The notes beneath the pieces were generated by a model. It saw only the letters and a list, made by a program, of their open reading frames with translations, searched no databases and was not told where the DNA came from. From contig CM049308.1 in the NCBI GenBank assembly GCA_026874595.1, forward strand, positions 49,152,124-49,216,123: a stretch of DNA of 64,000 bases. Reading direction: 5' to 3'. Made by a program: the position numbers and the translations under genes. Shown piece after piece: positions 12,741 to 22,931 of this stretch. Position 1 is the stretch's first letter. The number at the start of each line of letters is the position of its first letter. The stretch is from Sipunculus nudus (taxonomy: Eukaryota > Annelida > Sipuncula > Golfingiida > Sipunculidae).

Positions 12741-13640
12741 AGTCGCTTGTATTATTTTTATTATATGTAGCACTAAATCCAGAATAAAGTCCTGCGCTAA
12801 AATATTGTTCAATGAAAAACAGAAAAGCTGCAGTATAAACCGTACAGCTACAAGTTTAAAATATCATGAAGTGTGAGACTGATAAAAATTATTGAATGTA
12901 AGTTTTAAATATATGATTTGAATGAGTGATTTTTAAAGCGGTAGAAATGTAACTAAAGAATGGGCACTATTCAATCATAGCCTTAAATACATGGATATAG
13001 ATCGTATGTTATATGTTTTCGTTGTGTTGGTATAAACAGAAGAAGAGAGTGCAATTAATGTATATTATATATACATGTATATGATTAAATCTTGCATTTT
13101 CATGGGTAATTCTTACTGTTTAATGTGTCCTGCTCACGCTGAAGCCGACCGACTGGAAGGCCGTGTATCAATATGTAACATTAAACTAGGTTGGTAGTAT
13201 ATACTGAACGCATGGATTAACTCTCCAACATGTCATTATACATGTATTTCTCACCTGTTTGTACCGGGTTGCTCTTATGGACGTACAGGGAGGCAAGTTT
13301 ACAAACTGGTGTGATTTTTATTTACAAGTTACTCGGGTGGAGTGGAAATACTCATGTTCTTATATTTCTATGTACGTGTATGTTTTTTATCCCCTAAGGT
13401 CCATAGTAATGTTTCATGAGTGATAAAATAATAAAACATGAAGACTGAAATGGGCCTGTGAACAAAATGTTATTCGAATATAAATATATATAGAATATTT
13501 AGGCCTGTGAATAATTCGTTTGAAAGAAATGCCTTTATTACAACTAAATTTGTACGATTGCTGCATGTATTATATTCGCAGATATGCATTGCACATCAAG
13601 CTAGCACTGTGTTTCGTTTGGGTCATTAGTTAGATCACAT
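12741..13640. other. unique sequence upstream of the 13.9-kb promoter
   Basis: AT-rich with no repeat family recognised. GC content rises toward 13,640, where the promoter region begins. Confidence 0.4.
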
Positions 13641-13659
13641 TACAGGTCCCGGCGGCCTT

Positions 13660-13870
13660 CAGGTGGGCCTGATGGGTGGATAGGCCTACTCAAGCATCAC
13701 GTGGCTAGTTACATTGACGTCATTACAGGACACCCAGGCTATTCTATAAATAACTTGGGCAAGCCTGAGCGGTCCTTGAGCGCGTTACCGGCTCGTTGCT
13801 ATGGAAAGCTGACGTCATTCTGGTGATTCCCTTGGATTATAAATAGGCCGAATGTTGACAGGGATTCCTC
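13660..13870 (+). promoter_or_regulatory. TATA promoter with two CRE sites and an E-box
   Basis: Going toward the gene: an E-box CACGTG (13,698-13,703), a full palindromic CRE TGACGTCA (13,715-13,722), a second TGACGTCA (13,810-13,817) and a TATA box TATAAATA (13,838-13,845). Transcription should start about 30 bases further on, near 13,867-13,873, which is 30-40 bases before the ATG at 13,905. TGACGTCA is the known binding site of CREB/ATF-type bZIP factors, and CACGTG of bHLH factors such as USF or MITF. The arrangement suggests a cAMP- or stress-responsive gene; that last point is inference. Confidence 0.7.
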
Positions 13871-13904
13871 CAGAAATACAGTATCTACCTGAGCAGAAGG
13901 CAAC

Positions 13905-13968
13905 ATGGCGACCAACTCAAAAGATGGAATGGCGCACCATAGCGGCCCAGATTTCACCGTTTCCGAAC
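13905..13968 (+). CDS. first coding exon of an unrecognised gene
   Basis: The ATG at 13,905 lies in a good context (GCAACATGG) and opens MATNSKDGMAHHSGPDFTVS followed by E. The exon stops at a strong splice donor (GAAC|GTAAGAG, GT at 13,969), giving 21 codons plus one base, phase 1. The peptide is polar and has no signal sequence. It sits about 35 bases downstream of the expected start site of a TATA/CRE promoter, which is the main reason to believe it. Reading past the donor gives a low-complexity tail and a stop. The best next exon in matching phase is at 15,040. The gene was not recognised. Confidence 0.6.
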
Positions 13969-14325
13969 GTAAGAGGATTTTTATTTTTCATCACACTCAA
14001 GTATCAGAAGTGCATTTTTCCCATATATTTTCTGCTCTTTTTCACCGTTAGTGGTGTTACGATTTTTCCCGATGGTGGCGCCAGTAGGCCACACTGCAGT
14101 AACTGCAGGTTGACAGTTTTACTGTGACCAGGGTACACACCCATCACGCTCATGGATGCTGACCTGTCACTGTTTAATTCAAATTTTTATTATTTAACTT
14201 GTACACTATACAATAACATACACATTACACTACGATTATAGAATTATAATGATTATTTGAATTAGGGCTAACCCAATTTAATTTATTTCGTCCGATACAT
14301 TATTATATTAATTACTTGTATACGA

Positions 14326-15010
14326 GGGACCGCCAACTATTTTTAGCTATAGTCGTGGTCCATTGTCTGTCGTCCATCCGTCTGTTAGACTGGCACGTTT
14401 TGAAACCAAGACCTACGAATCCAAAATTTTGCATACCGTTAGATGTCCCAAAAATCTCCTACCATACCTAAAATTGGGTCAATATGACTTTGTTCCATCG
14501 AAATATTAAGGAAAAACCTAAAATTTCAATTAAAAACCTATTATCACACTTCAGGACTGCCTAATATCAAAACCACTTATCTGTTTTTCTTAATATTGTC
14601 CAAAAATATTCTCCTATATATTTCCTATATACATGCAAGAAATTATGTCTATTAAGTGTAATTTCTTTAAGTTATAGGCCCGAACATAATGGACTTTGTA
14701 AAAAACAGGAAAAATATTTACTCACTTGACATGAAAAATTTTGAAACTAGAGACTTTTTTTCCCCCAAGTATATAACTTTTTTTAATTAGGATTCAATAG
14801 TATACCAAAAATTAGATCTGAATTTATGTAATTTTTTTAAGTTTTTAGCATAAAAATAAAATCAGTACCTCAAATTTTGCCAAATTTTGACCTTGGCACA
14901 TTTTTTTCCTGTGAGCACTGTTGATTTAATTTTCACAGCATGTAAACATATGTATTTAATCAGTTTAAATCTGAAATTTGAATATAAAAGCTTGAAAATT
15001 AGGCTAGTTA
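14326..15010 (+). mobile_element. HINE-like element with 5' hairpin
   Basis: It begins with a hairpin (GGGACCGCCAACTAT ... ATAGTCGTGGTCC, 14,326-14,361), followed by a GTCTGTCGTCCATCCGTCTG simple zone as in the other families. The body matches 7,890-8,438 in opposite orientation, and its end (14,907-15,000, CTGTTGATTTAATTTTCA) is repeated again at about 16,045-16,140. It lies in the putative first intron of the 13.9-kb gene. Confidence 0.65.
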
Positions 15011-15039
15011 TTGGGTTTTTTCTTCACGCTCTATTGCAG

Positions 15040-15148
15040 TCACCTGCTTTGTCAACATGCAGGTTTGCCACTCCTGGTCACTGGAAGTCAGCTATGCCAA
15101 GGTTCCTAATTTGTTACAGTCACTGGAGGAGATCCCCTGCTGTGACAG
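15040..15148 (+). CDS. candidate second exon of the 13.9-kb gene
   Basis: A very good acceptor (long T/C tract ending CTATTGCAG, AG at 15,038-15,039) precedes an open segment that ends at a fair donor (GACAG|GTGCAC). It continues in phase with the 13,905 exon: the leftover C plus TC gives Leu, then TCFVNMQVCHSW and SLEVSYAKVPNLLQSLEEIP, then CCD. It leaves in phase 2. It contains four cysteines and no recognisable domain. It falls between two related repeat segments (14,907-15,000 and 16,045-16,140) but is not itself repeated. The phase match and acceptor are what is seen; the linkage is inference. Confidence 0.35.
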
Positions 15149-15160
15149 GTGCACAGTTAA

Positions 15161-15225
15161 ACTCATATCACCACCCCATACCCCCATACTGTCACCCCCA
15201 CCCCCACCCCCCCCCCCACCCCCGG
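15161..15225. repeat. C-rich low-complexity tract
   Basis: A (CCCCCA)n and poly(C) tract. Similar C-runs follow related sequence at 15,842-15,855 (14 C) and 16,195-16,209 (15 C), suggesting three degenerate units of one larger repeat. Confidence 0.8.
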
Positions 15226-15974
15226 GGAACCAATCAGGTGTTATGCAGTAACTGTTATTGTTTTCACTGTATCTACTTAATTGTAATGCTGTTTCAATTC
15301 CAATATAAAAAAAAAACTTTCCTTGAAAAAGTAATTCAAGGTGAAATCCAGAAGATGCCATGTTGTGTTAATGTAGTATTTTTAAAGAAATCAATTTACT
15401 TTTAAATGATTTTAACAAATTAAGATATAATTAAACCCATCAGTATGCATAAATTTATAAAATATGAAGCAAAATATGGATAAATAAAGGCCCAATTTAA
15501 AATTGTAAAATCTGTTTTTATTTATATATTTATTGTTTGCAAATTTAAAAGATATATTTTTGTTGTAAAAAATAAATATACATTTGTAAGGATGATGTTA
15601 TCTGATTGAGATTTATTGTGATGATGCAATTTAGAATTATGAATAAACTTTTATATAAATATATAGATTATATTGGAAATGTATATAGATATAAACTTAA
15701 AATAAAAAAAAAAATTTGATAATAAAAGGAGGATCTAATACAAACATTTTTTCATTATTTTCCTGCCACAGCAGAATAGGAGATCAGTCTTTTTTTGCCC
15801 TGTGTGTATGTGCAGAAGTGTTGTTAATCCAACCACCACCACCCCCCCCCCCCCCAGCTGCCATTGTTCCTGTGCACTGGGACATTGGTTTTTAATAAAA
15901 ATGTGTAAAATCTATTGGAAAAAAAATTGGATTAAAAAAAATTAAGATGTGATTGAAACATGTTCTTTCCTCAG

Positions 15975-16032
15975 GAGAATGGAACATAAAGTGATCAACT
16001 CTGTCTGTCCATCATCTCTCTGTTATCCTTAA
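15975..16032 (+). CDS. possible terminal exon of the 13.9-kb gene (weak)
   Basis: An acceptor (GTTCTTTCCTCAG) precedes a segment open in only one frame, which accepts phase 2 and encodes MEHKVINSVCPSSLCYP then TAA. The phase matches the 15,040 exon, and an AATAAA lies downstream at about 16,399. Against it, the CTGTCTGTCCATCATCTCTC stretch looks like the simple zone of a HINE and the next bases are repeat-derived, so this may be chance. Confidence 0.18.
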
Positions 16033-16044
16033 ATATATATTATT

Positions 16045-16140
16045 TATGAAATTTTTCCTATAAGCACTGTTGAAATAACTTTCATACACTATGTGTATGG
16101 ATTTAAGCTATTAAAGTCTGAAATTTGAAAGTAACTTATA
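16045..16140 (+). repeat. second copy of the 14.9-kb repeat segment
   Basis: It matches 14,907-15,000 with the phrases CTGTTGA, ATTTAAGCTATT and TCTGAAATTTGAA, and is followed, like the first copy, by a C-rich tract (16,195-16,209). Confidence 0.6.
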
Positions 16141-16312
16141 TATTCATTTGAGTAATATTGCATATGGTAAACTTTAATCCCATCATTCCACCAACCCCCC
16201 CCCCCCCCCACAACCACAACCAAATCCTACCATCTGTGGACTGGGGATATCAGTTATATTTCAACTGTATACATTTTATAAAATATAAAAAAAACATATA
16301 TTCAATGATATA

Positions 16313-16314
16313 TG

Positions 16315-16379
<65 letters not shown>

Positions 16380-16390
16380 ATATATATATG
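16313..16390. repeat. (TA)n microsatellite
   Basis: About 78 bp of TA repeats with TTTA interruptions. Confidence 0.95.
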
Positions 16391-16671
16391 TCCAATTTAA
16401 TAAATGTGTAAACTACTGAACTGTCAACAGTTTATCAACAAGCCAACCAATGATCATGGTAAATATATTCATCTTATGGTCACAAAATGTTCACATGCTT
16501 CAATTTTGACATTATAGAATGCATGGTTTGGTCACAAAATATAATTTGAAACAATTTCCTCCTTATCAGTATACACCAATCATGTCAACCAGCCATGGCA
16601 TATATTACCTTTTCCTACTAGACTTTTATCTCCATTTGATATTATTTTAGATGTTTTACCTTCAAGGTCAA

Positions 16672-16708
16672 CTTCAGCTTAGCACAGTGACCCTTGGGTC
16701 CCTTGTTT
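16672..16708 (+). mobile_element. HINE 3'-end module
   Basis: CAGCTTAGCACAGTGACCC followed by TTGGGTCCCTTGT is a diverged form of the 3' module CAGCTGAGCGTCATGACCC / ATGGGTCACTTGT found at 32.8 and 61.9 kb. It may close the element whose 5' hairpin is at 14,326. Confidence 0.5.
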
Positions 16709-16889
16709 CAGAAAATAGGTTAAATATTACATGTTGGGTCTTAAAAGAAAGCTTGTAATGTCAGTAAGCAGAAAATTTTGTTCTTTGTTCATTACTGACG
16801 ATCACCTCAGTATTATACATCATAAAAACAAACACAGTCCGAAATTTAGCTTTCATTGAATTTATGAAAAAAAAAACTGGTCCCAGTCT

Positions 16890-17093
16890 GCAACACAGTA
16901 ATAAACATTTATTCAGACAGCTTGACAGGTGTTTTTAGTTCTTCAGACATTATCTCATAGCCACAAATAAAGGAAACTAGTAAGATGTGATGCAAACTAT
17001 CATAAATTTTGGCATAAAGTTGCCATATTTGCACATTTTTACAGTCTGCCGCAGAAATACATTACTTAGTCACTGAGCTGCTGCTTGATATAG
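16890..17093 (-). other. 3' UTR and poly(A) signal of the minus-strand gene
   Basis: Downstream of the TGA (17,094-17,096, minus strand) there are about 180 bases without repeats, then AATAAA on the minus strand at 16,908-16,913. Cleavage is expected 10-30 bases further, near 16,880-16,900. The spacing is normal for an animal gene and supports the exon beside it. Confidence 0.6.
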
Positions 17094-17201
17094 TCATATC
17101 TGAGAGGCAAAAGCCTTGACCAGAACATGAATCCTCTCTCTGGGGATATTCAGGAAGTCCACTATAGCAGGGTAACACTCCTTGATGTCACTGTTGGGCT
17201 G
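17094..17201 (-). CDS. terminal coding exon, minus strand, unrecognised gene
   Basis: On the minus strand an acceptor (TCATAG, or TAGCAG three bases on) opens a 34-36 codon segment that reads NSDIKECYPA, then IVDFLNIPRERIHVLVK, then AFASQI and a TGA. In this frame a TAG sits just upstream, so the acceptor position is tightly fixed and the exon enters in phase 0. Composition (paired charges, alternating hydrophobics) is clearly protein-like, and a 3' UTR with AATAAA follows. The ending '..NIPRERIHV..' recalls the C-terminal strand region of small tautomerase/MIF-fold proteins, but this is only a weak impression. The exon is too short to appear in an ORF scan. Confidence 0.65.
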   Translation of the reverse strand, partial: QPNSDIKECYPAIVDFLNIPRERIHVLVKAFASQI

Positions 17202-17209
17202 CTATGAGA

Positions 17210-18070
17210 ACCTGGAGTATGGTGAATAAAACTGAAATCAGTAAAAATAAATATGTGTTGCTTATATTTTGTTTCTTTATAGTCTTTGTAAGACTTTTGG
17301 TTTTCTGGAAATAATCATTAGTCTATATAAAAATATCTTGCAAGCAACAGTACCAAAATAATTGCACTTTCATACATAAATTTACAATAAAATTATTTTT
17401 TTATAAACTGTGAACTATTTACTTATTGCTACTGCAGACTTTTATCTTTCAGTTCCTACTGACATTTTACAGTAAAACATGTCATACAAATAAGTTTCAC
17501 TTGCAATTAGAGAACTGATGCAAGACCAAAATCTAAATATGTGATAAGAACCAACAGTGGAAGTGAAGATATGTTTCACATGGTAGGCAACCTAAAAATA
17601 TACATGTTGACCACTACAACAAGAACATTGGAGTGTAGCATATACATCAATAGGGAAGCAATAAAGAAGTTTCAATTTACATTTAAAAAAGTAAACTAAC
17701 TTTAATATTGAGGCATGAAATGTTGTAATTGATTATTGTAATAAAAGAATTTGACATATTCATTTAAATAAAATCAGGGGTGTGAATAAAGGGGGGATGG
17801 GGGTATATATCCCCCACCACTTTTTAGCAAAGTGGGAGATGGTAAGTGTAATTATCCCCTGCTATTCAGAGAATTATATTTAGATATTGGAAATGAAATA
17901 TAACCATAATAAGAATTATAGATTTTTGTTCTGTATAAGTATACAATGAAATATTATTTCACATTGTTTAGAACAAATCTATAATGGAAACATAATATCT
18001 TATTTTCTTAAACCATTAAATTTATTTGTAATATATTTGAAATATGTCATAAAGACACTTTAAGGGGTAT
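17210..18070. other. intron-like sequence of the minus-strand gene
   Basis: AT-rich with no convincing exon. A GGGGGTATATATCCCCC near-palindrome lies at about 17,801-17,817. A + strand donor-like GATG|GTAAGTG near 17,840 has no acceptor partner. Confidence 0.4.
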
Positions 18071-18074
18071 GTGA

Positions 18075-18090
18075 ATATATATATACACAT

Positions 18091-18141
<51 letters not shown>

Positions 18142-18205
18142 TATATATTTATATATCTATATATATTTATATATTTATATATATATGTATATATGTGTGT
18201 GTAAG
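18075..18205. repeat. (CA)n/(TA)n/(TG)n compound microsatellite
   Basis: A short ACACAC run, a long TA-rich core with TTTA interruptions, then TGTGTG, so the tract is roughly symmetrical and could fold back on itself. Confidence 0.9.
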
Positions 18206-18639
18206 GGTGTGTGTGTGTATGTGTTCATAAAAACTTTAAAAAAAAACCCTACGACTGGAGTCATCCCCCTTGATGATAAGTTGATGCCACTGAATAAAAT
18301 AAAGCATTAATAAAATAACAGGCTTAAAGCAGGTATAACACTAACTGATCACTTTTTTTTCTTTTTCAAATTAAGATTTAAGAATTCTGACAGAAAATGT
18401 CATTGCAAAAAACCCCTAACCAGACACTGCTAATTGGGTTAATATCAAATGTTTGCAATATAACAATTTTTTTTCTGATAAAAACAACTTTGTGTTACAG
18501 TGCATGGAAGTCTTAAGACCAACAGGATTCTGAAGTTTCCCCTTTTTTTTAAGTAACAGCAATATCCTTTCTATAAAAGATAGATTATATTATTTATTCC
18601 AAGGTTATAACTGAATTTTATTATTTATTTATTATTATG

Positions 18640-18718
18640 AAATAACCAGTGAAAATATTACAGTATGTACTGCCTGTACAGTATTGTACACTGATAAACA
18701 ATTCCTTGAGCTGGAGAA
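18640..18718 (-). other. possible internal exon of the minus-strand gene (weak)
   Basis: On the minus strand an excellent acceptor (CTTTTTTTTTTCTTTCTTTC then AGTTTCAG) precedes TTCTCCAGCTCAAGGAATTG. One frame stays open (LQLKELFISVQYCTGS...), but no good donor ends it and its phase does not connect cleanly to the terminal exon at 17,201. The left boundary given is arbitrary. Confidence 0.2.
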
Positions 18719-18983
18719 CTGAAACTGAAAGAAAGAAAAAAAAAAGGAGTACATATCATTGAAATAAAAAAAAACATTATTTCAGAAATAACAAATAATA
18801 CAACACGTTTTGTTTGTACAATTAATCCCATACATCATCTATTCATCAGTTTCATCCATATACAGCTCATATAACCAGTAAAATACAATTCTAAAAAAAG
18901 TTTGTTCAGCTACTTCATGTACATTGTAATAAAAACCTTTATTATCGCTCAATTTTTTCAATATCGACCATCTTGCCTTCCTG

Positions 18984-18999
18984 CCAGAAGGGGGCGCTA
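18984..18999 (+). promoter_or_regulatory. CTCF-like motif
   Basis: CCAGAAGGGGGCGCTA matches the core of the CTCF motif (CCASYAGRKGGCRS) at all but one position. It sits beside a GACCATCTTGCC stretch (minus strand GGCAAGATGGTC, YY1-like) in a small GC-rich island within AT-rich DNA. CTCF is present in molluscs. Occupancy is unknown. Confidence 0.4.
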
Positions 19000-19237
19000 C
19001 AATTGCGGGAAAGATTTAAACAACCTCTACGGCTATATTTCATATTAATTCATTTAATTAACATGTCAGTATGATACAATAATTTAGTATGAATCAAATA
19101 CAAACCATTTATGGTTGATATCATATTCCTATAGTGTTTTGTTTACTCTCTGCCAACTTAAAAAATCTCTGGGTGAGCTTCTCTTGCCTTCTCTGGAGCC
19201 AAATGGCAAAAAAACATAACCTAGACATAGTTCTTAC

Positions 19238-19274
19238 CGCAATCCATTACTCCTGGCACTCTCCATACAGTCAT
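19238..19274 (-). CDS. candidate first coding exon, minus strand
   Basis: A strong minus-strand donor (ATTGCG|GTAAGAAC) ends an exon with two possible starts: ATG at 19,274 giving MTVWRVPGVMDC plus one base (phase 1), or ATG at 19,266 giving MESARSNGL plus two bases (phase 2). Upstream in the minus direction (19,320-19,400) is a CpG-containing patch suitable as promoter or 5' UTR. Orientation and distance fit the gene that ends at 17,094, but middle exons were not found. On the other strand, 19,321 onward reads as a signal-peptide-like frame, so strand choice is not certain. Confidence 0.35.
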
Positions 19275-19439
19275 TCCTGTGTACTAAGCAATAATACAGC
19301 ATGTGTTTTGGAAACCCAAAATGATCGCTGCACGGAGAAGTTGGTCACCAGGGCCCCTAGCGGTCGTGGCGGTCCTTATGTATATCCCCTGCCACTCTGC
19401 CATGCAAGAGGCCTATTGCATATTAACATATAGGTATAG

Positions 19440-21040
19440 ATTTATATTATTCATACATCAGTTATATAGCCACACCATCCAAGTCCAAATGCAAGTCTGT
19501 TTCCCAACAAGTGACCATTCCACCTCCACATATATACAAGCTACCACCTTAGGTTACACGTTTTTACAGTTTGTCAACATTGCTGTTTTTAAAAACATGT
19601 TGTTGATAAACAAGTTCACACATCCTTCACAAAGGCCTTATAAGAACTTTTCACTACCAAAATTACCCTTAGATCATTAATATATACACAGACATCAAAT
19701 AATTTTTTTCCCAAAGGTAGGTGATTGGGCACTTTTAAGGTGTATATCAAATGGTTCTTTTTTAAAAACATATCAACAACATGAAACTAATTTCATTATC
19801 CAAAACAATCAAAATGGGTATTTCCAGAAGTAATTATGTTTGTATTACACATACATTCACTTACACAGAATTCATCTCAGACCTAAATCACTGAGTTAAA
19901 ATCTAGATTTATTAATATCTAGCATACAATAAATGTGTCAATGAGCAAAACTTTAAGATGATTTAAATATGTTTAGGATATAGCCAGTAAAATTCAGTGT
20001 TTTACATTCTCTGATCATTAATTTTTTTTAGTTAATTGGCCATTTGTCATATACAACTCTCATACTCAAAATTTAAATTAATCACCAAATTTTACAAAAT
20101 CACTGACAAAAATCATAGATAATCCAAGAAAGCCTATATTCTAAACTTTGTATGTCACAGACTGGTACAAAATGAACACTATCATCCTAACAGATTATGG
20201 AGGGGGGTTCCAAGACATTTTTCCGTCATTATGATCTTTTCAGATATTTTAGGTTCACAAGTGATACTTGTCAATTTCCAGTGTTGTTTTATTTGGTATG
20301 TACATTGATAAAATATAATGAAGATCTGCAGAATGCACATAACCACATAGCAATGATGAACATACCAGAAATGTTGAATGGGATTAACCCAGAAAACAAT
20401 TTTTTTTACAAACTAAACAGCAATGGACTGAAAGTTAATTAAAATAATTTTCTGCAGGATTCATTATTTTAGTAAATGTTATTTAGTCATGAGCCATGAA
20501 CTAAAGGATATTCAGGCTTAATATAACCTTGTAGCACATGATCATACTGAAATCAGATTTGCAAGTAAGCATATATATTAAACATTAGCTTCACATATAT
20601 ATGTTCCTTAGAAGATATGAAATTCCCAATCTCAACTCACCTTAGTAAATTCCACATATGACAAGGCCAAGTGGGGCAATACTGATAGATATATATGGAT
20701 CAATATGACAAGTCATTATGATTTGCATGCAGTCCCAAAATACCTGGGACACTGCTCAAAACATTCCCAGTAATCAGATTTAGTAGATCATTGACTGGTC
20801 TTTTTCACATGGTGGATTTTAAACTAAAACAGTAAAATTTGCAGTTATATTTTGTGATCACATCATTATCAACATGGTCATAAAGTGAAAGAGATTGATC
20901 CGAAAATATTGTAAGGGTAAATATTATTGATAAACTCTGGTATTTACTAGCTCTGTTGGAACACAAACTACAAAAAACTGGAATACTTTGATAACTGAGG
21001 AACCTGCAGGGATATCTGACATCAAGTGAGGACTGACTTT
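19440..21040. other. unique AT-rich DNA, no gene seen
   Basis: No repeat family, exon pair or RNA gene is recognised. An 81-codon + strand frame at 20,197-20,442 has no splice context. Confidence 0.4.
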
Positions 21041-21042
21041 CT

Positions 21043-21130
21043 TTAGCTCTGCTGATTGTAAGTCTTCTGAGCTATACCTATCATGGTCACCCTTGTCCAT
21101 CATCTGTCATAGGGTCTGGCCATCCACTGA
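21043..21130 (+). mobile_element. degenerate HINE 5' module
   Basis: AGCTCTGCTGATTGTAAG then TCTTCTGAGCTATA is a diverged form of the 5' hairpin AGCTCAGCTGACT...GCTGAGCTATA (30,386; 59,678), again followed by CCTTGTCCATCATCTGTC. The body to about 21,340 is too diverged to delimit. Confidence 0.5.
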
Positions 21131-21339
21131 CAGAGCACATATCATAACCATTTGACCTTGGCACTTCTAATTTTAATCCAGGGAGGTCCTTTGGATGTTC
21201 ATAGGATACCTCAAATTAGGTCACCGAGTCCCAGTTTCTCCTTTTCATGATGTGGTATTTGAAGAAAATCAGCTGAGTGAGCTCTTCACAAATATTGCAG
21301 GCACAAGGGCAAAATTAAACTGTTGTTGGCTGTCTATGT

Positions 21340-22930
21340 ATGAAATTCATGCTTAAGATACCTCAGTAATGGTTGCATGGATTTCTTTAAAATTTGTTAA
21401 GCCAAGAAACCCCTATCAGTGGCACCTTCCACATTTTCTTCATGTACACAAATTTTTGGTTGAAAAAGTTGAATGTTAAAGCCTGAAATTATTTTGGACA
21501 TGTCATATTTGGATCCAGTCAAAAAAACTCCATACTCACTTCACATGCTTTGTTAATTTTGAGCTTAACATATAAACATGGAGCCCATGCTTCCTGTGTT
21601 TTGTAGAATGCACTTTGAAGATGATTGTTCTATCACCTTTATCTGTAGATAACCTGGCGTGCTAGGTCATGTCATCTGTCATCAGATTGAACAGACAGGA
21701 TTGAAAGTACAAGATTAATCATTATAACTTATATACAATCATCTCACATGTGTCATTTACCTGATAAGTATTCTGTATAACTGAAATTTTCAATCCTGCT
21801 TTGTTTTTTTCTTGGCTGTTACCTTAAATCATTTGTGAAAGTATTTAAGTGACTTCCAAGTTATTCATATACACATGCCAGTGTGTATATTGATACAAAG
21901 GCACTAGTAACTCTGTTCTGATTTTGAACATATACTTGTATGTAATGTGTGTGAAACTTGTGGTAAATGGTACATTTAGGAGACTCCGAACAATAGTATG
22001 CTATGCTTAGCAGATAAAGAGTGGTTAGATTTTCCTGCTCCAATCTGTTAACTATTTGTGGTTGCAAATTAAGGTCTTTTGATCTTCAAACAGCCTTGGT
22101 TTAATTTAGCTTTAGAATTCATATTAAAATGAATTATTGCCTCAATGATATATACATATTTGGAATCCTTTGAATATCCTTTGATAGATGAGAAATATAT
22201 GAACATTGTCTCAAATTTTGCAAAGAAGATTTTAAACTTTAAATAATTTATTTTATTTTTTTTTTTTCAGTGCAATATATATCTAACATTTGGCAAATAG
22301 TATGTATGTAAAAATAGTATCACATTGAAGTACATACAAATATCTCAAGCCGTTTTTTTTATCGTGTGTTTATAATCTTTTTTTCCTATTGAATTTTCAA
22401 TTTTAATAAATTTTGTGAAACAAACAATGCTTATTTTTTTTTTAAATTGGTGTATAACTGCTAAACTGAAACAGATATTGAAAAAAAAGAAAAAACCCAT
22501 TTTAGTTTCCTTATCAACATACCTATAGATATGCAAAATTTGAAAAAAAAACTACATTCGGTGGTTTTTGAAAATATCACGCCAAAGACAGTGCAGTCTG
22601 TTGAATTGTTGTTTAGAAAAAATCCCCAAAAATTGTTTTGAAAGAGTAATTTCCTTTTCAACAGGAAACGGGAATATCAGAGCAAGTGACAAATAAAGAC
22701 ATATCAGACCAATAAGTGGTGTATACAGACTGTACGTTGCTTTGTACCCCATGGGGCTTTTCACGACTTGTAAACAATTCTCAGACCAGGTTTTCAATCA
22801 AATTAATAAAAATGAGAGTCAGTTATGTGGGCCATAATCTCGAACATAGAGGTCCCCATTCTGTGTTATGCTTTATATTTGTGCAGTTGATTTTATGATA
22901 TTGTATACAGCCATTTGTAAGAGTTTATTT
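21340..22930. other. unique AT-rich DNA, no gene seen
   Basis: Several short minus-strand frames occur between 21,861 and 22,797 without splice signals or recognisable composition. Several T- and A-runs are present. Confidence 0.4.
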
Positions 22931-22931
22931 T

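Noticed and set aside
19321-19433. Signal-peptide-like + frame (PLAVVAVLMYIPCHSA)
   Set aside because: Composition is suggestive, but the only donor nearby is weak and the minus strand has a stronger donor (19,237). Not listed as a gene.
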